Part shown: one piece after another, positions 1 to 11,180 of the stretch
Position numbering within the stretch: position 1 is the stretch's first letter
How the letters are laid out: every line of letters begins with the position of its first letter
Source of the DNA: Antedon mediterranea
Lineage: Eukaryota; Echinodermata; Crinoidea; Comatulida; Antedonidae
DNA: 64,000 nt
Direction: 5' to 3'
Assembly: GCF_964355755.1 (NCBI RefSeq)
Contig: NC_092670.1
Span: 18,847,201 to 18,911,200 of the forward strand
Translations under genes and position numbers: made by a program
Notes under the pieces: model-generated
The model's database searches: none
What the model was told of the DNA's origin: nothing
The model's input: only the letters and a program-made list of their open reading frames with translations

Positions 1-17
1 TAATTATGCAATAAAGC

Positions 18-92
18 GCTGTGGTCTGGTGGTAAGATATTCTTCATGTAAGCGAGAAGTTGCAGGTTCAAATCCTGCCAGACACATTTTTT
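18..92 (+). repeat. degenerate tRNA-like module with T-run
   Basis: A tRNA-like D-arm region (GGTCTGGTGGTAAGA) and a good B box (GGTTCAAATCC) in a paired T stem are followed at 87-92 by six T residues, a Pol III type terminator. The acceptor strands pair only if one extra base is allowed, and the anticodon stem gives a nine-base loop. I therefore read it as a tRNA pseudogene or SINE head rather than a working tRNA. It lies beyond the last visible UBE2O exon, probably in an intron, on the opposite strand. Confidence 0.45.
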
Positions 93-321
93 CATACAAC
101 TAAAAATACAGAACTTTCGTCAATGAGCTATGCTCGACGCGATTATAACATGTTCTGAATATGAACACTGTTTCTATAATTTGACAGTATGATTTATAAA
201 TGGACAGTAGACTCTTTAGGAATTGGTGTCATTCTTACAATTCTGCTAATTTGCATATTCATTAGGTTCATATTCTCTAAAATGCATTTGTAGCATTGAA
301 TTATTACAATTATAGCAGTAC

Positions 322-3300
322 CTGTACAACTTTGAGCAGAGTCATCTCGTTGTACATGTGACTGTTTTCTTCACCTAGACTTGAGCCACGATGTTTCTCA
401 AATCCAGCTTCATTGTAATATGGTTCAGCAACTAAGATTAGCCCCTGCACGGAGACTAGCACCTGTAGCAGTGTGGATTTGCTATTCCACATCTCATCAT
501 GCTGCAGATAAAAATAGTACTAATAGATACTAATTTCCAAGTGAAGTATATATATATATATAAACACAACAGGCACAGAACATTAATTCCACACCGTTCA
601 GTGATATACTAAGATTGAAATAATTAATTTGAAACGATAAAGATGAAGGTATCTGTGGGAATAAGAAAAAGCCGCCCCAACCGAGATTCGAACTCGGAAT
701 ATCTGGGTTGTTAAGTAGACTAATCTGTGGGAGCTTGTTGATGAACCAAGTGCTTATAAAAACAATTACAAGAGAACTGTATAAAGCATACATACCTTGC
801 CTGTCCATGTGCCAAGCAAACTGATGCACACTTTACCATCCTCGTACAGGTTAGGGTTAAGCCGCATACTGCAGTATGAATGGTAGTGGAGTATAGGCGG
901 AACCCTGGGGTAATCTGAAGGTAGTCGCACATCAAAGTGAAATAAAGCATCTTCATAGGGAGTGTTCTTGGGGCCTTCAATTAGTACTGAAAACAAATCC
1001 TATAAAACAATCATTCATAACAATAGTTAATTACAATTTCAGTAGAAAACCCTCTATTAAGAAAACCTCTTCAGGGCCTAAAAAAGTGTCCTTTTAACAG
1101 GGGTTAGCCATATTGTTGAAGCATGTCACTGGAAAGTGTTCCCTTTTTAATAGGGTGTCCCAATTAGGGGCTCCAATGTATTATACTGTAAATATTATTA
1201 TTCAGTATCATACCATGCGATCTTCAAAGGCTTTCACTAAAATTCCAACTGGCAAGGAGCATTGCAAAAGGCTAATCTGTATAAATAAACAAAAGAGTTT
1301 ATAAAGATTTCTTATGTCTTAATATATTATAATATATTAATTTGTCTCATCTATTAGTAGATGCCTTTGATTCAATTTTTCAATGACTTCATCATTACCA
1401 GAGACAGGAATAATTGCATTTCACAAACCTCCTTTTGTACTGCAGATAAAAATCTCTTTGGCGCTATCGGCGTGTGAACAGATTTTGCGAATATATGATT
1501 TGCCGGTATGGTTTCAACACTAATAAATTCTGTAACGAAACAATTTTTTATGTAAAAATTTCATTATTATTAGATATGGCATAACTATTGGATTGCTATT
1601 AATCAAATACATACAATACTCTCTTTGCTAATAAATGCAATAGTTTTGATTGAACTTTACTACACCTTTCACACCAAACTTTGCAGTGATCTCCAAAACA
1701 CCACGGAGAGACCCCATTCACATCGTTGTTTAATTTTACCTTTACTTTCACAACTCCGGAGTTGACTCCCTGGTGTGTCTAAACTCTAGAGTGTCTCCGG
1801 AGTATTGCGCGTTGGTGTGAAAAGGGTATAAAGGTAAAGGTATTCATATTTGTCCTCAAGCTTAACTGGAAACTGAGGAAATTCGGATTAGGCCCTCCAC
1901 GGACCCACGACAGCCAGCAGTGCAGCGCCTACCAGATCAGCACACCGGGAGACGATCCCCTACTCTTTTCGAATAGTGTACCAAGTTCTTTAACGTGCAC
2001 TGTTAAGTACACGGGACCAACGGCTTTACAATGAGAGTAAAGCACCTTGCCTAAGGATGCAATTAGTATGGTACAGATAACCTCGAACCCATGCCTATCA
2101 CATGCTAGTCCGATATTACCAGTCTCCAGTATACAGCACCCGCCGCGATTTCTAGACGGTCTCCCATCCAGAACACAACCAGGCCCAACGTTGCTTAACT
2201 TCGGTGATCTGACGAGAACCGGTGTTTCAACGCAGTATGGCCGTAATAAGTTGCATTACTTACTATCAGATTGTTCACTATTATCTGTAATACTTGTGGC
2301 TATTGCTGATTTGCCAACCTCATCACCACAACGTTTTGTCGTCTCGTATTCCGTCCCTACCATTTCGGTTTCAGAAACACTCAAATCCACATCATCTATA
2401 TCTATAGTACCTTTTGAGGTTGCATTTGCACTATCATATTTGTCCGATTCAGATTGATGGCATACACTTTTTGATGGTGTATCATTTGAGGTTAATAAAC
2501 GTGTTGTTTCATTTGGTTGGTTATGGTTTGCCTCTGTGATAATTTCTGATCTAGATGAAGTAGCTTCTCCTTCAATAGGCCGTGCATTAACAGCGTTTCT
2601 TTCATTTTGTTCATCCACAACAGAGTTGTCTTGCTCTCTAGTGCAAAAAGTTTAAGTTGAAAGCAACGGACGTGTCAATAATAAACACAGATTTTAGCGT
2701 CTTTCACATTTGCTCCGGTTCGGCAATTAATCTAAAAAATTAATTTTCATGTTGCGCCATAAAGTTATGCATCAATATTTTACTTGACATATGCGTAAAA
2801 CCGCGAGACGCGTTGTGAAAATTTAAAGTCGCTAATTCTGTACACGAACACTGGAGCTGAATCAGAGCAAGTGTGAAAGAGGCTTTATTCAGTGATAAAT
2901 AACTGGGGCTTACGGTGTAGAATCCGGGTTCCATGACCTGAGGTCATAAGTTAGTAAGAGAACAATAGAGATACCACTCTATGTGTAACAAGAAGTATTA
3001 TTCCAAGTGCTACATTAAAGTCTATTGTTTGATCTTACAAAACCTTGACATACAGTAGTGTATTTGAATATTGTTGTTTGTTCAAGAACATTACATATGG
3101 TAGAAGTGTAAGCTTGTCTCACATAAGCTTGTACACTATAGTCTGATCACAAGACTGATTTGCTTATTTGCTTGAATATTTGTTTTACTTTGTCTTTCAA
3201 ACGAAAACACTGTACTTAATGATACTGGAAATGTAGTACCTGAATGAGTTTGTGGTGGTTTGGTCATCAGACCCTTCGCTGGCTGTTTCCCAACTGCTCT

Positions 3301-6300
3301 CAGTTCCTTCAATTGAATGACTATCTAAATGCCATGTGCCTTCATCCTCTTCATTCTCTGACCAGTCAGAATCACTATCCTGAACATTTAAGTATAAACT
3401 ATTAATTATCTGACCAATCAGAATAATATGAAAATGACAATACTGTGGCTGGATCTCAATGAAGATACAAATAAAATACAGTAAGCCAAAAAAGCTAAAT
3501 CAAAGTAAAACAGCCAGAATCAAGTGCATTGATATACTGTTATAAAAGTCACTAATTTATTTATTGATGGAGGTCATAATTGTTTTTGTTATTCCTACTA
3601 GTTTGTGTAACTGTTAAAATACTAGTTTGTTATTGCAGGCCTTAAAGTTTTATACTTACAGTATTTTATGTTTTAGAATTTACCTCATCTAACTTATACA
3701 GATCCTGCGGCAATACTGTTGTAGTAGTGTTGTCCACCCATACAACCTCAACAGTTCCCTCGGTATTCACCCATAGCACCTATCAAGAAGAATTATAATT
3801 TAAACCAGTATTTACAGATTTATAGTTTTAATAATGTGTATTAATTTAGGCTTTACTTCAAACTGGAGATTACGGCCATGTAAGCATGGAAGAATTTATT
3901 TGTTTACTAAATAATTCCTCCATAATGTAATAAATACTACTGACCTGACCAGCAGAAGGCAGTACCTCATGTAGGCCTTCTTGATTTGTGTCACCAACCC
4001 GTACTACTATATCCCCTGTATTGAATGTGAAATCTGTGTGCGACATCAGATCATATACACTGCTTTCTTCTGTGTGTGTATACTGTGGTCTATAATAAAG
4101 ACATTCAATATTTATCTAGAGTACTTGGTATTGATAGCTATTTGTACGTTTACAAATAGGCCTATATTGCATGTTTTTATACTCTTGTTCAATGTGGCTA
4201 ATCACAGAGATATACTCTATGGGCTAATTCACGCTAAAACGAACATAATATACACTTCAGAAAAGAACAGGCAATTGTCAATCCATCAATTATGTCAAAC
4301 AACTTTAAAACAGACTAACATAGACTGGTCCTCCTGCATAGGTCTCTTGTACCAACGGACAGTACACGTTCTATCTTGATGGTTTGCACTTGATATCAGC
4401 CCATACACACCTTCTTCTATATCTACAATGGTAAAGAAAACATTAGTCACCTTCCTACAGGGTATTCTGTACAGATCATATTCAGAAATAATGTAGGAGA
4501 TTGTCCTGATTTCAGTATTAAGGACCATATTGCAACAAAGAGCGATTACAATTTTATTTTAATATCCTACTTTCACTTTGTGAGACAAAGTCTCCAGGAA
4601 AGAACTCCAGTTCATCCATCTGATTCATAGGACTGAGTTGAGATGAGCGAATGTTCTTTTCAATTTTACCATCCTGCAGAGTAAAGGTATTCACAAATTT
4701 AACATTTTGTCTAGTAAATGATAAGATAACTGTCCAACAGTGTCTGGTCGCATGATAGACAATGTGGCCATTGCATGATGTAAATTTTTAAAAAACAACT
4801 AGTACTCACTTGCCAGATCACGTCAACAACAGTTGAAGTATGAGTGACCTCCACACAGACCTCCTCACCAGCTGTAACTGGTTGTCTCTTATTACGACCA
4901 GATCTTGTCTTCACAGCTCTAGCTGTGCCAGACTTCTGGTGACCTTCTCCCCTTTTCCTCTCTGCACCTTTCTCTTTTACATCCAAATGCAAATCATCTG
5001 TGCCTTTTATTAGACCCTCTATCAATGCAATCTGCTCATTGATTTCATTCCGTGACTGCAGTAGTTTGACAATATGCGGGTCCATTTTTTGTGGCTCACC
5101 ACTTGTCTTGTTGATATCCCCTATTTTAGCAATATCCTCAGAAGCTGAAAGGAGCTGTTTATGTATGTCACGCAACAAATCCAAATCTAGTTTGCCATCA
5201 GTTTTGCCAAGTGGAATTGCACTTGCTTCTGCACTCTTTCCATTATCAGTATTGTCTTCTACAGATACACCAGATTCTTCTTTTGGTTTTTTAGTGTCTT
5301 CCTCAGAAGTCTCTTCCAAATCTATTTCTTGCAAGATATCACTAAGTTTGTTTACTTTATCAATCAATTCTGCTTTTTTATTCTTCTTCACTATTATACT
5401 TTCTTCAACAATCTTTTGTGGACCTTGTTGATTTTCTTCTTTTTGATCTTCTTCTGTGACATCATTCTGTGGATATTCCTCTTGTGGACCTTTCTCTTGT
5501 TGATCTTTCTCTAGTGGATCATTCTCTTGCATATCATTCTCTAGTGGATCATTCTCTTCCGGATCTTCTTCTGGTGGATCTTCCTTCTGAGATTGTTTGT
5601 CACTTGTCTTTGGTGTAGTCTCTGGTTGTTTGAAGCAGTATAAGGATCCTAGTACCACATGTTGAGGGTGCACAATTTTCTCTGTTTTTACTGTGTACAT
5701 TGCTTTATCTCCTATTTGTACACATGCAGCTTTAAACTGCTGAAGAACCTTCAATCTGTAAGAAGTATACATAAACCAAGGTGTTATCAACAGAACAGGT
5801 TTTAAAACCTAGTCATTCCAATTAAAATACAACTTCACTACTCACTCTTTTAACGCATCACCTTCTATCTTCTTGTCTGGTGGCTTAAACAGCTCATCAT
5901 TGTTAAATGTTTCATTTATACATAGCCCCCGTGTTTGCCAATGTACCTCTACACTTGTAACCTTAACCTAAAAAACAGAGAAAGATTAAATAAATTATTT
6001 ATACAGTAGGAACTGAAAAACTGTTGCCGTTTTGCTAAAAACTGTATATATCTAGTATAAACTTCTAACAGTTAGGTTGGAATTGTTCAAAACTTGTACC
6101 TTTTCAACTGTTCCTCTGAAGTTTGTCTTGTTCCCCATAATTGGTTTAGTACCCGATAACCATTTTGCTTTCTTAAACACTGATGATGGTCCATGTAGAA
6201 CCTGACCTGGATAGTACCCATCTTCGCCAGTGAACACGGAAAACTGTTGTATTGGAAATAATAAACAATAAAATTAGTAAAGTTAATACATGAGTGTTAT

Positions 6301-8055
6301 TACACTATACTTTTATTAACTACTACAACAATACTCAGGTACAACAATGCAGTATTGCCTGAACTGCAAAGAGGTTTACTACTACTACTAATAATAGAGA
6401 TGTGCAAACATTGAATTGAAAATATTCTGACCTCTTCGCTATTATCGTGAACATCTGTCAACTTACTAGCGCCCTCATCAGTTACTATATATCTGAAATT
6501 ATACACAGACAATTAAATTTTGTAACATATGGTAAAAGGTATTTTGTCCATACTTCTTTTGAGTATCAGTACACTTAACATTAAATTGGTTAATCTTTCA
6601 CTTACGTACTAATAATATACTGGTACAATTTAAAAAGCACTAATAGTTTACTGCAATTATTCAATCCAGTGATGGGTTCTTAAATCTAAATGTACCTTGC
6701 TCCATTTTGAAGTTTAATGATAAGTTCCGAGGACACTTCACGTATGGTTCCTAACCAGTATCCAAACACTACATGGTCTCCATGTTGGAATTCCTGAAAT
6801 AAGAATTGTTTTTATGTTAGCGTCGATATGACAATGATGATTTAAAGTACAGTACTTGAAAGCTAGGAGCAGGGGCAGGCTGGGATTCAGAATGGTGGGG
6901 AGGGACACTACAGTTAGGAATTTTACTCATTCAAGTTAATTTAAATACACCATTTGTATTAAATTAATGATTTTTTTTACATACCATAATTTGATTAAGA
7001 TCTTTACTGTCAACATCATATATCATCTGTTTTGTTTTGAAGATACGTAAGTGACACAGAATATTGACAGATTTGACAAATCCGCATTGCGTTCCACCAC
7101 TTTTGAGTGAGTAGACAACATCACCAGGCATCAGACTACGATCGTATAATGTTATCTGTGTAAATAATGCAATAAATTACTACTTTACACGGGCATCATC
7201 GGAGTACTAATTGGTCAGTTAAAACAGCTTATGTATGAACATTTTCTTAGTATCAAAGTGTAACACTGATTTGTTGCTTGCTTGGTTGGTTGGAGTTGTG
7301 GTGGTTTTGTTCAGGAGTAGGAGGAGCTGAAGGTTGTGGGTTCCATTTTCCTTGTACATTTTTTCTTTCATTTACAGTATAAAAATCCAATTCGGATTGC
7401 ATCCCAGACTAGAGATTTTTTTTGTGGACCTGAGCTATCGTGTAATTTTTATGGTTGTGTGAACCTAGGTGGACACATCTCCTCCTCTCACGCCTCATCT
7501 ATCAACTCGCTTCCACAATCAAAAAGAAAATGTCAAACTCAAAGTTAGATTAGAAATAATTCAATTCATTATTACTAGTGTTCCGATTTATTTATTTATA
7601 AAACCACACAGCACAGGCATAGTCATAGGCTATAGCCAGGCTGTATCCGATATGGCCATGCCATACCCATCACACAATATTTATCTTATCCCCTCTAGCT
7701 AAGTAGGCTAGGCCCCTATGCTACTACTATTAGCTAGACCACCACACACAGCACAATGGGATCGTACCTTGCTGTCATCTACAACCTCCTCGTTGCCTTT
7801 GGGATACCATGCTACGCGTACTTGGCCTGGATTAACTCTTTCGAATTCTTCTTCATTGTCAGATTCTTCGTCACTGTCAAATGTTTCGTAGTTTGTCACA
7901 ACTAATCCAAATTGGTATTTTCCACCTCGAAGCCTTTTAACAACAACATCTTCTACAAATAATTTCGCCATTTCCATTCTCTCTTTCAACACCAACTCAC
8001 TTTTTTCCAACGTTGTTTTTGTGTATGATGCTGTTCGCGCTGCTTCCGTACTCAC
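322..8055 (-). CDS. UBE2O: UBE2O, giant E2/E3 hybrid ubiquitin-conjugating enzyme (17 exons, 3' end beyond window)
   Basis: UBE2O is a large ubiquitin-conjugating enzyme that also recognises its own substrates (orphan ribosomal and globin subunits in vertebrates). Exons, 5' to 3' on the minus strand: 8055-7768, 7155-6985, 6793-6696, 6492-6432, 6243-6100, 5967-5846, 5755-4810, 4673-4571, 4422-~4326, ~4062 or 4069-3945, 3779-3684, 3379-3240, 2637-2264, 1529-1429, 1276-1214, 999-796, 501-322. About 1100 residues are visible. Conserved landmarks: [14 protein letters not shown] (exon 5), [10 protein letters not shown] (exon 9), [16 protein letters not shown] (exon 11), and the UBC core in exons 15-17 with catalytic Cys in [11 protein letters not shown]. 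As in known UBE2O, the E2 HPN motif reads NPN. Exon 7 holds a long acidic segment. Phase closes at all joins except exon 9/10, where the best donor gives phase 2 and needs a weak acceptor. The roughly 170-residue C-terminal tail lies past position 1. Start chosen as the first ATG of exon 1. Confidence 0.95.
1666..1830. mobile_element. MITE-D, short inverted-repeat element in UBE2O intron 13
   Basis: The left end CCTTTCACACCAA is mirrored by TTGGTGTGAAAAGGG at the right end, giving terminal inverted repeats around a body of about 140 bp with no coding capacity. It directly abuts the tail of the 5S-headed SINE. I found only one copy here, so family status is inferred. Confidence 0.55.
1832..2244 (-). 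mobile_element. SINE with 5S rRNA-derived head (SINE3-like)
   Basis: Read on the minus strand, 2244-2131 matches animal 5S rRNA almost end to end: ACGGCCATAC at the 5' side, then CACCGGTTCTCGTC, GATCACCGAAGTTAAGCAAC (internal promoter region) and GATGGGAGACCG. In place of a terminator, the sequence runs on into about 300 bp of SINE-like body with a B-box-like GGGTTCGAGG and the core word CCTTAGGCAAGGTGCTTTAC, ending in a short CCTTTA-repeat tail. This is a 5S-derived SINE, not a functional 5S gene. It lies in UBE2O intron 13 in the sense direction, with the head 19 bp from the splice donor. Confidence 0.85.
5466..5590 (-). repeat. 15-bp coding tandem repeat (acidic pentapeptides) in UBE2O exon 7
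   Basis: About eight imperfect 15-bp units (for example CTAGTGGATCATTCT on the plus strand) encode pentapeptides of the type [15 protein letters not shown] and KGPQE. The frame is kept because the period is five codons. The tract lies near protein residues 350-410 in a Glu/Asp/Gln/Pro-rich linker between the conserved regions. Confidence 0.8.
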
Positions 8056-8673
8056 TCAACCGTATCAGAGTTAATTTATTTAAATTTCGCCAATATATTC
8101 ACTACAATTTTTTCAATGTACAATGTTTTCATTGTTTATCACATGCCCCTCTTTATATTATCCTCAATTTCAGCATATACAGTAGTAGCATACGTTTTTA
8201 TACTGTTATGTGTGCAATTTTTATTTTTTTAAATCATGTGTACCCGTCAGTAAACATGACAATAAAAATTATCTTATCTTACATATGATACACCATCGGA
8301 TTTATACTGGTGTAATGTACAATGATTGTGCAATGTTGTTCTCATTATTAGGTTTTAGTCGAAACAGGGAAGATTTAAATTTCCTGCCCTAACCATATAA
8401 AGGTACACCAATCACTTCAGTCTCCTCCACTTTTCAACCCAGCACACACACACCGGTTATGATGTTCAAAAGGAGACCAGTCTTTGACTGAAGATGTTAC
8501 CCAGTATAAAGAAATAACAAATCACTGAGGTTGCCTGCTTGATGGTACACAATGGCAAATGTATTCTTTGTGTTTGAAAAAGATCAGAACAACCCATTTT
8601 TCTAAACCATAATGTAACTAGTGTATACAGTATTGAAACAAACAAATCGACAACTTTTTTTTTCACAGAGTCA

Positions 8674-8679
8674 TTTATT
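8674..8679 (-). promoter_or_regulatory. RPS15A poly(A) signal
   Basis: AATAAA on the minus strand, about 70 bp past the RPS15A stop codon. The UBE2O start lies about 620 bp further on in the same orientation. Confidence 0.6.
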
Positions 8680-8747
8680 AAACTCGGTTCATATCTGTAC
8701 AATGATTTTAAGCACAGCCTGATGTTATTACTTTAATCGTATGCTTT

Positions 8748-11175
8748 TTAAAAAAAGAATCCAAGAATTTTTCCTCCTACATGTTTCCTTCTCGCCTCCT
8801 CGTGATCCATAATACCACAGGATGTTGTAAGAACAAGGAATCTGAAGAGAAAAAGAGGTTTTGTTTTAAATGTTAAAAGTACATACACGTACATAGTACA
8901 GGCTGTTCATTTTACATTTTATAAGTAAAGTGCCAGTTAAAAGTAAACAATATATCAGAATCACCCACAAAACCTATTAATTACATACATGGCAACATCT
9001 GGAGTCGAAAAATAGATAGGTAGTCGCTTTTGGAGGCATTTGTTATTAGACAAGCTTAGTGAGGAGTAATTAGCATAATGTACTCGTTGAGTGGCTGAGC
9101 GGTTAGGTTACTGGAACCGTAATTACGTAGCCATAACATTGGCACGGGTTCGAGGCTCACTCGCTACATCGTTTTGGCGGTAGAATGAGTCTTCTCGAAT
9201 AAGGATATAAAATGTAGGTCCAGTGTGCAAATCTTTTGAAACTAGTAGGGTTACCCCGGTATACTTGAAGCCATCAAGCAAAACCCCTGCCAGCCCAGAG
9301 TGCTGTATCTCTACGATCCTATATGTCAAGGGACATCTAGAACTATACTCGCATTATATATATATACTCGTATTGCTAAACTTACCCAAATTGTCTAGAT
9401 GGTAGGAGGTTATTTGTCCACTGTTCTACAGATTTAATTGATACATCAAAGCGAGGACTGATGACACCACACTGTAAGAAACAAAATGTCACATTTAGGT
9501 ATTATCAACTTTGAGGTAAAGGAAATTAATGTTAACACTGCAGTATAAAAAGGTGGTACTTCTTGTCCAGCACTTGATTGAGATCCAAGACTTCTTCAGA
9601 ATAATATGCAATTACCTTATTAATTCTCAAACGGTCATTAGATGGCCATATGTTGACATCAAATGTTGATATAATAAGCATAAAGCTCTGTCTACACTAT
9701 CAAACTTTATGCGACAAAAAAATGTAATGTGCCCATATAGTCGACCTTCTCATTTACACACTTCTCAATTACGAACCTTCTATTTTACGAACGCTGTTCG
9801 AACAATGACATCATCAGTAATATAATAAAACTTTTACATACCTACTAATTTATTATCTTCTTAATATTTAACTATCCCAAAACAATTATTTCATAAATAA
9901 AGCAAAGCTTATTAAAAACGATTCACAATTTAGTTTAAAAGTTGTTTAGGCCTATGCTAGTAGTGGCCAGGAGATCATCATCCCCACTGCTGGAGTGCAT
10001 GGAGAGCACCCTGCACAACATGTTTTTGAAAAAACTAAAGGTTGATCACGAACTGCAATAAGGCTAGCAACGATGACCATACTATAAATTAGTTTGGTTT
10101 GTGCATGTTTTTACGATATAAAAAAACATTTGACTCTTATTTATTAACATTTTAAAACTTTTGTCAGTCGTCGCGTAGCCATTTTCTGGAAATTCCATTT
10201 TACTTGCTGTCTCCACCACCACACATACATAGTAGCTTAAACATTTAAAAATATTTGCGGTCCAGAATGGATTTGATATTATTACTTCAAGAACAAGTTC
10301 GTAAATTACAGTTTGTATCAAAATATGCAATAATAAAAAGTAAACGATGAAATTTTGGTACAGACAACATGTGTAACATAACAAAAAGCAGAAATATCAA
10401 TCTTTTTGGCAGTTTGGTGTTAATTTACATGTTAAATTTTATTGTTTTATACTGTATTTTTAATACTGTTTGTTCTTTTACTGTACTATGCACATTAAGT
10501 TTTACAGAGGGCATTTGTTTGGACTTGTTTTACCACTGATTTTAATAGAGGGCGCTTTTTCCGAACCTTCTCATTTACGAACGTCTCTCAGACCAAGGGG
10601 TACGTAAATGAGAAGGTCGACTGTATATGGATATGATGATGTCATATCACTACCATATTTGGGCTTTTTTTTTTTTTTCCTTTTGTTGGTGGAAAAGCAG
10701 AGAATAGCATTGGTATGGGATCTTGGAACAAAGCAAAGCTTTGTGGCAAAAAACCACGTTTCACTGGAGACAAACATTAGCAGCCTTATGGGCCAAAGAG
10801 GATAGATAGGCAGGTACCTTATTAATTCTACCGTTTAAATTGACAACAATCTTTCCAGATCTATGGTCGTCAATAATCTCAAATTCACCAATGTATCCTG
10901 CAGAAAAATGAAAAAAAAAAATTAAAAAACTTGTAATAAACAAAAAATTTATGATGGTCTAAAAAAAGATGAAATGAAATTTATTATCTAGCAATCACAT
11001 TTTACCAAATACATTAAATCAATGTTCTGAATATTGACTCACCATGTTTCATCATTACTGTAAGGAATTTGACAATGACCTTTGAACTTGGTCTGATCAT
11101 CACTTGTCGTTTTCCTCGCTTTTCAGCATTGCAGATGGAGCGGAGCGCGTCCGCTAGGACATTCATTCGTACCAT
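8748..11175 (-). CDS. RPS15A: ribosomal protein S15a (uS8), 40S subunit
   Basis: Small-subunit ribosomal protein of the uS8 family. Coding exons on the minus strand: 11175-11043, 10897-10818, 9471-9386, 8841-8748. The 130-residue product has the family's usual length. It begins [20 protein letters not shown], carries [20 protein letters not shown] across the first junction, and ends GGKILGFFF. Phases close at all three introns. The start ATG lies 6 bp into an exon opening at 11180, so at least one 5' UTR exon lies upstream; a GTAAGA donor near 11507 is a candidate end for it. Intron 2 holds a MITE-A copy split by an 886-bp element, and intron 3 holds a tRNA-derived SINE. Confidence 0.97.
9086..9345 (+). 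mobile_element. tRNA-derived SINE in RPS15A intron 3
   Basis: The A box TGGCTGAGCGGTTAGG and B box GGGTTCGAGGC are spaced about 60 bp apart, as in class II (Leu/Ser) tRNAs. A non-tRNA body follows, containing CTCGAATAAGGATATAAA and GGTCCAGTGTGCA, words typical of invertebrate SINE bodies. It is antisense to RPS15A. The 3' boundary is approximate and I could not define a target duplication. Confidence 0.6.
9682..10664. mobile_element. MITE-A copy 1, split by a nested element
   Basis: The left arm (AAAGCTCTGTCTACACTATC onward) occupies 9682-9737. The centre (ATATGATGATGTCATATCAC) resumes at 10624, after a nested insertion. The right arm breaks off after TTTGGGC at 10664, so this copy is also truncated. 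Confidence 0.85.
9738..10623. mobile_element. 886-bp non-autonomous DNA transposon nested in MITE-A
   Basis: Terminal inverted repeats: the left end TAGTCGACCTTCTCATTTAC is mirrored by GTAAATGAGAAGGTCGACTG. The flanks are TA on both sides, and removing the element plus one TA restores the MITE-A sequence CCCATATATGG. TA duplication and CAGT-like ends fit the Tc1/mariner-pogo group. Subterminal copies of CGAACCTTCT and a hairpin lie near both ends. No transposase reading frame is present. Confidence 0.85.
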
Positions 11176-11180
11176 GATGG

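Noticed and set aside
18-92. Functional tRNA gene
   Set aside because: Acceptor pairing needs a bulge and the anticodon loop is not seven bases.
2131-2244. Functional 5S rRNA gene
   Set aside because: No T-run terminator at the 3' end, several substitutions, and direct fusion to a SINE body.
2047-2457. 136-codon plus-strand open frame
   Set aside because: It is antisense to the 5S-headed SINE and UBE2O exon 13 and has no protein-family signature.
3981-4379. 132-codon plus-strand open frame
   Set aside because: Antisense to UBE2O exons 9 and 10 and the intron between them.
4711-4809. Continuation of the long minus-strand frame past UBE2O exon 7
   Set aside because: A GTGAGT donor after the Gln codon at 4810 ends the exon. 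The extra residues are intron.
5000-5514. Plus-strand frames opposite UBE2O exon 7
   Set aside because: Shadows of the acidic repeat read in antisense.
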